A stretch of DNA of 14,917 bases from Candidatus Dormiibacterota bacterium (GCA_003135035.1 PLDE01000294.1:1-14917); one strand, 5' to 3'; shown: positions 7,144-13,882, counted from the stretch's first letter. Notes: a model not told the origin generated them from the letters alone. A program made the numbers and translations.

Positions 7144-8534
7144 CACCCCCCACCTTGGTGGCCGCCGCCTCGCCGCACCTGGTCGCCATCCCCATCTCCA
7201 CCGGGATGGCGACGGCGCTGGTCGCCTTGCTGATGCTGACTCACATCCAGTTTGCCGCCTTCCAGCAGGGCGGTTACATCATTTTGGCGGTCACGGATTT
7301 CATCGGCTGGAAGGGCAAGGACGCCCGCAAGGACCGCTTCTCCAAAGGCTTGGTGACTGTCCTAGGCGCCACCTTCGCATTCGGTTCGACCCTGGCCATC
7401 TTCGCGACGCTGATCCTTTTCCTGGGCCTCTGGAGCCAGTTCTTCGTGGAACTGGTACGGATCATGTTCTGGCCCCTCATCGTCGAGGCAATCGCCTTCG
7501 TCGGGGAGATCATCTGCCTCTACACCCTCTACTCCCAGTGGGACAAGTTGGGTCGGGTGCGTCCCTTGCGGGTGGGCTTGGAGTTGTTGCTGTTCATCAA
7601 CGCCTCCATACAAATGCTGGCGATCAATGTGGTCGCCTCCTACATGCTCACTCCACGGCCCTCAAACAGCCTGGCTCTGAATCTCCTCAATCCCACCGAG
7701 ATTCCCCTGGAGTTGCACCGATTCGTCGGCAACATCGCCTTCGACGGGGCGATGATCGCCTTGGTCGGTGGGATTCGCCTCCTGCTCGCCAAGGGTCCCG
7801 AGGGCAAGGCCTACGGTGACTGGATCGGCCACTACGGCCTCGTCTACGCGGTGGGATTCACCATCGCGCAACCGCTGATCGGCTGGGAGTACGCCAAGGA
7901 GATCCAGCTCCACGCCTACGCCTCCTGGTACAGCATGATGCTGGGCGGCCTGAGCGTGGCCTTCCTGTTCCAGGTCTTCCTGCTCGGCGCCATCTTCACC
8001 GTGGGCATCTTTTACCTGTGGCGTCGGGTCAGAGCGAGCGGCTTCCGCGCGCCCACCCTGGCCGTCTGCGCCGCCTTGTCGTTTGCCTCATGGCTGCTCA
8101 TCGCCACACCCTCGTCGCTGGCCTGGAGCTACGAGGACGTGGTGGCCGCCAACGCCAACGTGCCCATCTGGCAGGGCGGTCTGATAATCCCTTGGGGACA
8201 GATGATCCCCTTCAAGCTGGTCGCACTGATCGTCTTCACCGGCGTCGCCATCGTTGCCGTCACTGTCTACTTGAAGCACGTCAGCAAGGGGGAGCTGCGC
8301 TGGGGGGACGCCGGGCGCGGCCAGGCGGCAGCTCTGATCACAGTCGCGATCGCCATCAGTTTGATGATGGCCCTGATGGGTTATATCCGCGAGCACAGCC
8401 GAGCGCCCTTCCTGATCACCGACAAGGTGCTGATCAATCAGCAGCAGAACTTCAATCCACCGAGCTCAGCTGGACCGGCCCTGGACGGACCAGCTGGCGT
8501 GGGCATCATCATGCCCTGGGACTCCGGGCCGTGA
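7140..8534 (+). CDS. cytochrome bd-like oxidase subunit I (CydA superfamily), catalytic-type paralog
   Basis: A 464-residue membrane protein with about nine or ten helices. It aligns with CydA at the key positions: H35 (MLTHIQFA; E. coli H19, heme b595), E116 and E123 (PLIVEAIAFVGE; E99 and E107 in the proton path), WDKLGRV at 134-140, H193 (ELHRFVG; H186, heme b558), and MGYIREHSRAPF at 413-424 for GWxxxExGRQPW with the conserved glutamate E418. The b558 methionine ligand (M393 in FRIM) seems absent: the corresponding PFKLVA has no Met. No E. coli-type Q loop is present between helices VI and VII. It shares AQPxxG (243-248) with the paralog at 3913. ATG at 7140 overlaps the cytochrome b stop. 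It is probably the heme/oxygen-site subunit of the complex, but function is not proven. Confidence 0.82.
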   Translation: MTPPTLVAAASPHLVAIPISTGMATALVALLMLTHIQFAAFQQGGYIILAVTDFIGWKGKDARKDRFSKGLVTVLGATFAFGSTLAIFATLILFLGLWSQFFVELVRIMFWPLIVEAIAFVGEIICLYTLYSQWDKLGRVRPLRVGLELLLFINASIQMLAINVVASYMLTPRPSNSLALNLLNPTEIPLELHRFVGNIAFDGAMIALVGGIRLLLAKGPEGKAYGDWIGHYGLVYAVGFTIAQPLIGWEYAKEIQLHAYASWYSMMLGGLSVAFLFQVFLLGAIFTVGIFYLWRRVRASGFRAPTLAVCAALSFASWLLIATPSSLAWSYEDVVAANANVPIWQGGLIIPWGQMIPFKLVALIVFTGVAIVAVTVYLKHVSKGELRWGDAGRGQAAALITVAIAISLMMALMGYIREHSRAPFLITDKVLINQQQNFNPPSSAGPALDGPAGVGIIMPWDSGP

Positions 8535-8953
8535 GGCTGGTAATTCGACCGATCAAGCCGGCGCCGGAGGAGTACGCGGCGGTCACCAAGGAGCCGATTC
8601 CGACGTCCCTGGTCACCTACTTCGAGGTGCGCAGTTTTGCCTTTCCCGACCGCCCCACCATCGATCGGCTGCCCGTCTCGGTGCGACTGGCGGCGGTCGG
8701 CAACGGGATCAAGTCGCGGCTGACCCTGATGTCGGACCTGCTGCGGCGGCTGGAGGCTCTGGAGTGGCAGGTCCACATCGTCGGCGACGATGTGGTGGTG
8801 ACCACCGACCTCTCCGTCGAGGAGGGCTGGCAGACGCTGCGCCGCCAGGGAGTCTCCGACCAGCTGCTGCCCATGCTGCAGAAGGGGAGCGACCTACCGC
8901 CGCGAATAATGCCCAGCCGACGGCCCCAGCCTGACTCGCCCCCCGCCCTCTGA
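8531..8953 (+). CDS. conserved-looking soluble protein of unknown function, last gene of the respiratory operon
   Basis: A 140-residue protein without cysteines, signal peptide or membrane segment, so probably cytoplasmic. It has a mixed alpha/beta look: an N-terminal strand RLVIRPIKP, a long amphipathic helix around GNGIKSRLTLMSDLLRRLEA, then short strands VHIVGDDVVVTTDL, and a Pro-rich, Arg-containing tail (about 122-140). I do not recognise the family and see no heme, Fe-S or nucleotide-binding motif. GTG at 8531 is set by the GTGA overlap with the bd-like gene, which argues for co-translation and a role in assembly, stability or regulation of the complex. The stop is 11 bases from the convergent lipoprotein gene. 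Confidence 0.75.
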   Translation: MRLVIRPIKPAPEEYAAVTKEPIPTSLVTYFEVRSFAFPDRPTIDRLPVSVRLAAVGNGIKSRLTLMSDLLRRLEALEWQVHIVGDDVVVTTDLSVEEGWQTLRRQGVSDQLLPMLQKGSDLPPRIMPSRRPQPDSPPAL

Positions 8954-8964
8954 GGGACGGCGCC

Positions 8965-9396
8965 TTACTGAAAGTCGCGAATCGCCCGGGCGCCCTCAGT
9001 TGAGAAGGGAGCGCCCACCAGCCAGTCGCCGGCATTGCCTTCCTCGACCACCTGGACCTGGACCGAATGTTCCGGTGCCCCGGGGTTGGAGACGCGTACG
9101 GTAGCCAGCACGTCGTTGGCGGAGACGACCTTGAGCGCCACCACCTTGAAGGTGGCATGGCTGGAGTTGACCCCGTTGAAGAAGGTGTCGTACTGGGTCC
9201 GCGTCTCGGCATTCCGGCTGAGCAGGGTGTAGGCGTAGGCGACCGAATGGGCACTGACATCAGTCAGCCAGTTGTGCAGAGCGGCATCTGCCTGGGGGGC
9301 GGGACCGACGCAGGCAGCCAGCAGAACCCCGCCCAGGGCCAGGGCCGGTCCCGCCCCCCAAGCCCATCTCAGGCGCCGGTGGCTAACCCTTGACAA
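8965..9396 (-). CDS. small lipoprotein of unknown function, possibly NTF2-like
   Basis: A 143-residue protein with a Tat-less Sec lipoprotein signal: basic SHRRLRWAW, a hydrophobic stretch, and lipobox LAAC with the lipidated Cys at residue 29. The mature part (ALHNWLTDVSAHSVAYAYTLLS, then NSSHATFKVVALKVVS, VLATVRVSN, VEEGNAGDWLVGAPF) has the helix-helix-then-beta-sheet order of NTF2-like lipoprotein domains such as DUF4878. This is an impression from the pattern, not a motif match. The start is TTG at 9396, 14 bases inside the cupredoxin gene, so the two are almost certainly co-translated. This suggests a helper role for the copper protein, but no copper ligands of its own are seen. Confidence 0.65.
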   Translation of the reverse strand: MSRVSHRRLRWAWGAGPALALGGVLLAACVGPAPQADAALHNWLTDVSAHSVAYAYTLLSRNAETRTQYDTFFNGVNSSHATFKVVALKVVSANDVLATVRVSNPGAPEHSVQVQVVEEGNAGDWLVGAPFSTEGARAIRDFQ

Positions 9397-9877
9397 TGAC
9401 TGTGCCCTGCATGCCCGGGTGGAGAGTGCAGTAGTAGTCGTAGGTGCCCGGAGTGAGGAACTGCACTGCCCATCGGTAGCCAGCTCCCTTGGTCGGGGAG
9501 TTGATCAACTCCTGGTCGATCCACCAGACGTTGTGCTGGTCGTACTGGTCGGTCCAGATCCACTCCACGACCGCTCCCACCGGCACCGTCATCTGGTCGG
9601 GCACGAAGGAACCCACGGTGTTGACGTTGTGGTAGATGATCACCCGGTACTCGGGGTTTTTCGGAGGTACGGGAATGGCCTTGATTTTGAGATTGGCGTC
9701 AGGTTGAGTGACCTGGTTACCAGGCTGGGCCTGAATGTGGGCCGTGCCGGGGGTTCCGGCGTCGCCGAAGAAGCTGCAGCCGGCCAGGAGCGAGCCCAAG
9801 ACCAAGCCGACAACCATGGCACCGGTACCGCGACCTCGCAGTCGCGCAGCCGTGCTTCGCAATCGGGCCGCCAGCAT
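9383..9877 (-). CDS. type-1 copper cupredoxin lipoprotein (plastocyanin/amicyanin-like)
   Basis: A 164-residue exported electron carrier. Residues 1-33 form a lipoprotein signal ending in LLAGC (lipidated C34). The cupredoxin domain is C-terminal with a complete type-1 copper site: H115 (YDQHNVWW) and C150-T-L-H153-P-G-M156. The Cys-x2-His-x2-Met loop is amicyanin-like in length. YDYYC before the loop and GTVIV after it are the usual flanking strands. Such proteins carry single electrons outside the membrane, for example from a bc/b6f complex to an oxidase. ATG at 9877 lies 6 bases after TATCCT on the minus strand. The adjacent convergent operon encodes a Rieske/cytochrome b module without cytochrome c, making this a plausible partner (inference). 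Confidence 0.9.
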   Translation of the reverse strand: MLAARLRSTAARLRGRGTGAMVVGLVLGSLLAGCSFFGDAGTPGTAHIQAQPGNQVTQPDANLKIKAIPVPPKNPEYRVIIYHNVNTVGSFVPDQMTVPVGAVVEWIWTDQYDQHNVWWIDQELINSPTKGAGYRWAVQFLTPGTYDYYCTLHPGMQGTVIVKG

Positions 9878-9883
9878 GGATTT

Positions 9884-9889
9884 AGGATA
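9884..9889 (-). promoter_or_regulatory. -10 element of the cupredoxin gene (leaderless type)
   Basis: TATCCT on the minus strand lies 6 bases (AAATCC) before the ATG at 9877. It is in the 41-base gap shared with the divergent nth gene. Confidence 0.5.
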
Positions 9890-9918
9890 GCCGCCCTGGA
9901 CCACGCCGCGAGGCTTCC

Positions 9919-10683
9919 ATGAGCGACGCGGTGGCGGTGCCATCCGGAACGGACCTGCCGCACACGCCGAAGCAGCGAGCGCTGGCCACGGTGGCCGCGC
10001 TGGCCGAGAAATACCCGGCCGCCTGTGCGCTCAGCCACTCCAGTCCGCTGGAGCTCTTAGTCGCCACCATCCTCTCCGCCCAGACCACCGACCAGAAGGT
10101 CAACCAAGTGACTCCCGCCCTCTTCGCCCGTTATCCCGACGCCGCCGGATACGCTGGGGCCGACCCGTCCGAACTGGAGGGATTGATCCACGCGACCGGC
10201 TTCTTTCGGGCCAAGTCGCGGGCGCTGATAGGCATGGGCAAGGTGCTCTGTGAAGTATTCGACGGACAGGTACCGGCCACCATGGAGGGTCTGACCCAGC
10301 TGCCCGGGGTAGGTCGGAAGACGGCCAACGTGGTCCTGGGCGTGGCCTTCGGCAAGCCCGGCTTCCCCGTCGACACCCACGTGGCCAGGCTCACCCATCG
10401 CCTGGGAATTGTTCGGGTCCAGGATCCGGTCAAGATCGAGCGAGAAGTGTGCCGGATGGTGCCGCCTGTGGAGTGGACCGACCTCAGCCTGCGCCTGATC
10501 CTGCACGGCCGGCAGGTCTGTCTGGCCCGCCGGCCCCACTGCGAGGTCTGCCTGCTTGAGTCCTGGTGCCCTTCCTCCTCACTCAGAGCGAAGGGCCGGG
10601 TAGGGAAGCGACCTAGCGATCGTGGAAGTGGGGCTCGCGGTGCTCCCGGAGAGCGCTCCAGCCCTCGCGGGCGTCCTCGCTAG
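9919..10683 (+). CDS. nth: endonuclease III (DNA glycosylase/AP lyase)
   Basis: Nth removes oxidised pyrimidines and cleaves the abasic site in base excision repair. The 254-residue product shows LSAQTTDQKVNQ at 52-63, the helix-hairpin-helix LPGVGRKTANVV at 128-139 with the catalytic Schiff-base lysine K134, and VDTHV with the catalytic D152. The four Cys of the [4Fe-4S] cluster are spaced C201-x6-C208-x2-C211-x5-C217. It is about 40 residues longer than E. coli Nth: ten at the start, and about 32 at the end that are rich in Arg, Gly, Pro and Ser. The last 71 bases overlap the 3' end of the hydratase-fold gene on the other strand. ATG at 9919 follows GAGG with 5-base spacing. Confidence 0.95.
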   Translation: MSDAVAVPSGTDLPHTPKQRALATVAALAEKYPAACALSHSSPLELLVATILSAQTTDQKVNQVTPALFARYPDAAGYAGADPSELEGLIHATGFFRAKSRALIGMGKVLCEVFDGQVPATMEGLTQLPGVGRKTANVVLGVAFGKPGFPVDTHVARLTHRLGIVRVQDPVKIEREVCRMVPPVEWTDLSLRLILHGRQVCLARRPHCEVCLLESWCPSSSLRAKGRVGKRPSDRGSGARGAPGERSSPRGRPR

Positions 10684-11425
10684 CCAGCGAGTCGGCCTGC
10701 GCCTCGGTCTCAAAATCGAGAACCTGAGCCAGGCCCGCTCCCCCTTCCGCCAGGGCCAAAGAGCGCTTGAGATTGCCCAGCACCGGAGCGGGTAGGGCCG
10801 CCAGCGAGACCGCCCACTCCAAAGCGGCCCCTTGGAGTCGGTCTGCCGGTACGACCCGGCTGGCCAAGCCCAGCTGCCAGGCGCGCTGGGCGTCCATCGG
10901 TTGCCCGAGCAAGAGGATCTCTCGGGCGGCTCCCGGGCCGACCACCTGCGTGAGCATCCAGGTCGCGCCACCACCGGGATGGATGCCCAACTTGAGGAAA
11001 GGGGCAGCCAGTCGTGCGTCGTCGGCGACGATGCGCAGGTCGCAGCAGAGCGCGAGGTTGAGACCGGCACCGATGGCTGGGCCAGCGATCGCCGCTATGG
11101 TGGGAATGGCGAGGTCACGCAGATCTAGGAAGGCCCGGTAGTAGTCCCGCAGGACCCGGCGCTTGGCGGCTGGATCAGAGGCATTCGCGCCCAGCGCCCC
11201 GAGGTCTGCTCCGGCGCAGAAGGCTGAGCCGGCACCGGTCAGGATCAGGGCCCTTGTCGTCTTATCGTCAGCCACCTGACCGACCGCGCTTCGGAGAGCC
11301 TGGGCCAGCTCTTCAGTCAGCGCGTTGCGATGCTCGGGCTGATTCAGGGCTAGATGGCTGACTCCCGGGGCGGGCCGCGACCAGACGACCAGCGAGGACC
11401 CGGAATCCGTCTCTGCGGGAGTCAC
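10613..11425 (-). CDS. enoyl-CoA hydratase/isomerase family protein lacking the usual catalytic glutamates
   Basis: A 270-residue crotonase-fold protein. It has NQPEHRNALTEEL at 28-40 (family NRPexxNAl), AFCAGADL at 68-75 (CoA-binding and first oxyanion-hole segment), IAGPAIGAGLNLALCCDLRI at 113-132, and the C-terminal SEDAREGWSAL segment (family sxDxxEGxxAF). In true hydratases two glutamates do the chemistry (rat E144 and E164). The aligned residues here are N123 (AGLNLA for GGxELA) and F143 (APFLKLG for xPExxLG). The PaaG-type aspartate in GLxPDxG is also missing (GIHPGGG). It therefore belongs to the superfamily, but its reaction cannot be named. GTG at 11425 lies 6 bases after TATGCT; no operon partner. 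Confidence 0.85.
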   Translation of the reverse strand: MTPAETDSGSSLVVWSRPAPGVSHLALNQPEHRNALTEELAQALRSAVGQVADDKTTRALILTGAGSAFCAGADLGALGANASDPAAKRRVLRDYYRAFLDLRDLAIPTIAAIAGPAIGAGLNLALCCDLRIVADDARLAAPFLKLGIHPGGGATWMLTQVVGPGAAREILLLGQPMDAQRAWQLGLASRVVPADRLQGAALEWAVSLAALPAPVLGNLKRSLALAEGGAGLAQVLDFETEAQADSLASEDAREGWSALREHREPHFHDR

Positions 11426-11431
11426 CAGGCG

Positions 11432-11437
11432 AGCATA
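11432..11437 (-). promoter_or_regulatory. -10 element of the hydratase-fold gene (leaderless type)
   Basis: TATGCT on the minus strand lies 6 bases (CGCCTG) before the GTG at 11425. It is back to back with the glmU promoter. Confidence 0.5.
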
Positions 11438-11478
11438 GCGAGGCTCCCGGCGCTTGAATCTGGTGAAGCACCCATCGC

Positions 11479-11484
11479 TATACT
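11479..11484 (+). promoter_or_regulatory. -10 element of the glmU-prs operon
   Basis: TATACT in the context CGCTATACT, identical over its core to the rpsT element. TTGAAT at 11454-11459 is a possible -35 with a 19-base spacer. Transcription would start near 11491, giving a leader of about 42 bases that contains GGGGTGG just before the TTG start codon of glmU. Confidence 0.5.
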
Positions 11485-11532
11485 CGGAAGCCCCTGGCGA
11501 GTTCACGGACCAGGCTGGCAGCGGGGTGGAAA

Positions 11533-12918
11533 TTGACCGAACGCTCGGCTGCGCGAGCCGTGGTCCTTGCCGCCGGCAGGGGGACGCGGATGCGGTCCCA
11601 GGTGGCCAAAATCTGGCACACCGCTGGGGGACTGTCTCTCTTGGAGCATGCGCTGCGCGCCGCCGAAGCGGCGACCTCAAGCCGTCCCATCGTGGTCGTT
11701 GCGGACCTCGATGACCACCTTCTGGCCAATCTTGCCGAGCGGGTGGACCTGGTCCACCAAGCTGATCCGCGGGGCACCGCAGCTGCCCTGGCCGAGGCCC
11801 GACCCGGGCTGGTGGGGGAGAAGGTTGCCCTGGTGCTTCCCGGGGACATGCCCCTGCTCAGCCCCGGTTCTCTGCAGAGCCTGGTCCGGACCATCGGGGA
11901 GCGGGGGGTGGGGGCGGCGGTGCTCACCGCCACCGTGAGTGATGCCCGCGGCTATGGCCGGATAGTTCGATCAGTGGATGGGGGTCTGGCCGGCATCGTC
12001 GAAGACGCCGACGAGCCTTGGGACGGCACCCCGGCCGAGGTCAACCTAGGCGCCTACGCCTTCGCGATCGACGGACTCTGGGACGCCCTGGACCAACTCA
12101 CCCCTGACAACGCCCAAGGCGAGCTCTATCTGAGCTGGCTGCCGGAGCGGGTGAGGGGCGGCGCTGTCACGGTCGCGGTTGCCGACTTGGACGAGGCGAT
12201 CCAGGTGAACGATCGGGTTCAACTGGCCCAAGCAGAGGCGGCCCTGCAGGGGCGGACGCAGAGGCGCCTGATGCTGGCCGGGGTGACGATCACGGATCCC
12301 AGCGCCACCTGGATCGACTGCGATGTCGAGGTAGGCCAGGACACGGTGATCGCCCCGGGCACGGTTATCCGGGGCCGGAGTCGGATCGGATCCGCCTGCC
12401 TGATCGGACCCTTTGCTGAGCTGGAGGAGGTGGAAGTAGGTAATGGCTGCCGGATCGGCCGGTCCCACCTCAGCGGTTGTAAGCTGGCCGACGGTGTGGA
12501 TGTCGGCCCTTTCAACCGCGTTCGCCCCGAATCCGTCCTGGGCCGTAAGTCGCACCTCGGAACCTTCACCGAGGTGGTACGCAGCCGGGTCGGTGAGGGG
12601 AGCCAGATTCCCCACCTCAGCTACGTCGGCGATGCCGAGGTGGGCAGCGATGTCAACTACGGCGCCGGCAGTATCACCGCCAACTGGGATGGCCAAGTGA
12701 AGCATCGTACGGTTATCGGCGACGGCGCCCGGCTGGGGAGCGGGACCATCTTGGTCGCCCCCGTGGAAGTGGGTGAGAGCGCCTATAGCGGGGCGGGCTC
12801 GGTGATCACCGGCGATGTGCCGGCGGGTTCGCTGGCGGTGTCCCGGGCGCGCCAGCGAAACGTTCTGGGTTGGGTGGCCCGACGCCGAGGCAAGACTGGT
12901 GAGGAGGTGCAGAAGTGA
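11533..12918 (+). CDS. glmU: bifunctional UDP-GlcNAc pyrophosphorylase / glucosamine-1-phosphate acetyltransferase
   Basis: GlmU makes UDP-GlcNAc for peptidoglycan. The 461-residue length is normal. N-terminal uridylyltransferase: LAAGRGTRM at 12-20, K26 (AKIWH where most have PKxxH), QADPRGT at 76-82, GDMPLL at 104-109, YGRI at 141-144, and IQVNDRVQLA with N226. C-terminal left-handed beta helix: hexapeptide repeats from about 255. Using a constant two-residue offset to E. coli numbering, R331, H361 (the catalytic base), Y364, N375, N384 and K390 are conserved, but the lysine equivalent to K351 is V349. The start is TTG at 11533 after GGGGTGG. The stop overlaps the GTG of prs. Function is near certain for the N-terminal half; the acetyltransferase site is atypical. 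Confidence 0.95.
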   Translation: MTERSAARAVVLAAGRGTRMRSQVAKIWHTAGGLSLLEHALRAAEAATSSRPIVVVADLDDHLLANLAERVDLVHQADPRGTAAALAEARPGLVGEKVALVLPGDMPLLSPGSLQSLVRTIGERGVGAAVLTATVSDARGYGRIVRSVDGGLAGIVEDADEPWDGTPAEVNLGAYAFAIDGLWDALDQLTPDNAQGELYLSWLPERVRGGAVTVAVADLDEAIQVNDRVQLAQAEAALQGRTQRRLMLAGVTITDPSATWIDCDVEVGQDTVIAPGTVIRGRSRIGSACLIGPFAELEEVEVGNGCRIGRSHLSGCKLADGVDVGPFNRVRPESVLGRKSHLGTFTEVVRSRVGEGSQIPHLSYVGDAEVGSDVNYGAGSITANWDGQVKHRTVIGDGARLGSGTILVAPVEVGESAYSGAGSVITGDVPAGSLAVSRARQRNVLGWVARRRGKTGEEVQK

Positions 12919-13868
12919 ACGGATCCGAGGGCCCGCTGATGCTCCTCTGCGGCACCTCCAACCCCGACCTCGGTCGCCGCATCGCCGAGGAGGTTGGGGT
13001 TCCCCTGGCTCCCATGGAGGTAACCCGTTTCGCGGACGGAGAGTTCGACGTCAAGATCGGGGAGTCGGTGCGGGGTCACGACGTCTTTCTGATCCAGTCG
13101 ACCTGTCCGCCGGTGAACGACAACTACATGGAGCTGTTCGTCATCCTCGACGCTCTGCGCCGAGCCAGCGCTGCGCGCATCAATGCGGTGATGCCCTACT
13201 ACGGCTACGCTCGCAAGGAGAAGAAGACCCAGGCCCGCGACCCCATCTCCGCCAAACTCATGGCCAACTTCCTGCAGGTCGCCGGAGCTGAGCGGATGAT
13301 AGTCCTCGACCTCCACGCGGAGGCGATTCAGGGTTTCTTTGACATCCCCGTGGACGCGCTCACCGCCAGCAAGATCCTGGCCGCCCACCTCCGGGCGCGG
13401 CATGGCCGCCAGCCTCTGGTGGTGGTCTCCCCCGATGTCGGCGGAACCGCCCGAGCCCGGGCCATCGCGCGCCGTCTGGACTCCCCCCTGGCAATCATCG
13501 ACAAGCGACGTCCCCGCGACGATGACATCGAGATCCTCAACGTGATCGGCGAGGTGGAGGGAAGTCGTTGTGTTTTGGTGGACGACCTCATCTCCACCGC
13601 CTCCACCCTGGCCGGGGCGGCCAACGCCCTGATCAGCAAGGGGGCGACTTCGGTGGATGTCCTGGCCACGCACGGGGTGCTCAGCGATGGCTCGCTGGGA
13701 AAACTGGAGGAGGCTCCCGTCGACGAGGTGGTGGTTACCGACAGCATTCCACTGTCCAAGGAGATGGCTGAGAGCGGTAAGGTGACCCAGGTGTCGGTGG
13801 CTCCCCTGATCGCCGAGGCGATCGTCCGGGTCCATGAGGGAAGGAGCGTCTCAGCGCTGTTTCGATGA
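12915..13868 (+). CDS. prs: ribose-phosphate pyrophosphokinase (PRPP synthetase)
   Basis: Prs makes PRPP from ribose 5-phosphate and ATP for nucleotide, His and Trp synthesis. The 317-residue protein has FADGEFDVKI at 39-48, the ATP-site flexible loop YYGYARKEKKTQARDPISAK at 95-114, DLHAEAIQGFFDIPVD at 132-147 (catalytic-site His), SPDVGG at 172-177, and the PRPP-binding loop VLVDDLISTASTL at 220-232. The loop is unusual: most bacterial enzymes have DDxIDTxGT, whereas here Asp is Ser227 and Gly is Ser230. GTG at 12915 overlaps the glmU stop (GTGA) and is preceded by GAGGAGG, so the two genes form an operon linking UDP-GlcNAc and PRPP supply, a pairing found in many bacteria. Confidence 0.95.
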   Translation: MNGSEGPLMLLCGTSNPDLGRRIAEEVGVPLAPMEVTRFADGEFDVKIGESVRGHDVFLIQSTCPPVNDNYMELFVILDALRRASAARINAVMPYYGYARKEKKTQARDPISAKLMANFLQVAGAERMIVLDLHAEAIQGFFDIPVDALTASKILAAHLRARHGRQPLVVVSPDVGGTARARAIARRLDSPLAIIDKRRPRDDDIEILNVIGEVEGSRCVLVDDLISTASTLAGAANALISKGATSVDVLATHGVLSDGSLGKLEEAPVDEVVVTDSIPLSKEMAESGKVTQVSVAPLIAEAIVRVHEGRSVSALFR

Positions 13869-13882
13869 TCGGATTCGCCTGC

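Noticed and set aside
8943..8960. CCGCCT/AGGGACGG hairpin between the convergent genes as a terminator
   Set aside because: The stem is short and bulged with no T tract on either strand, and it overlaps coding sequence.
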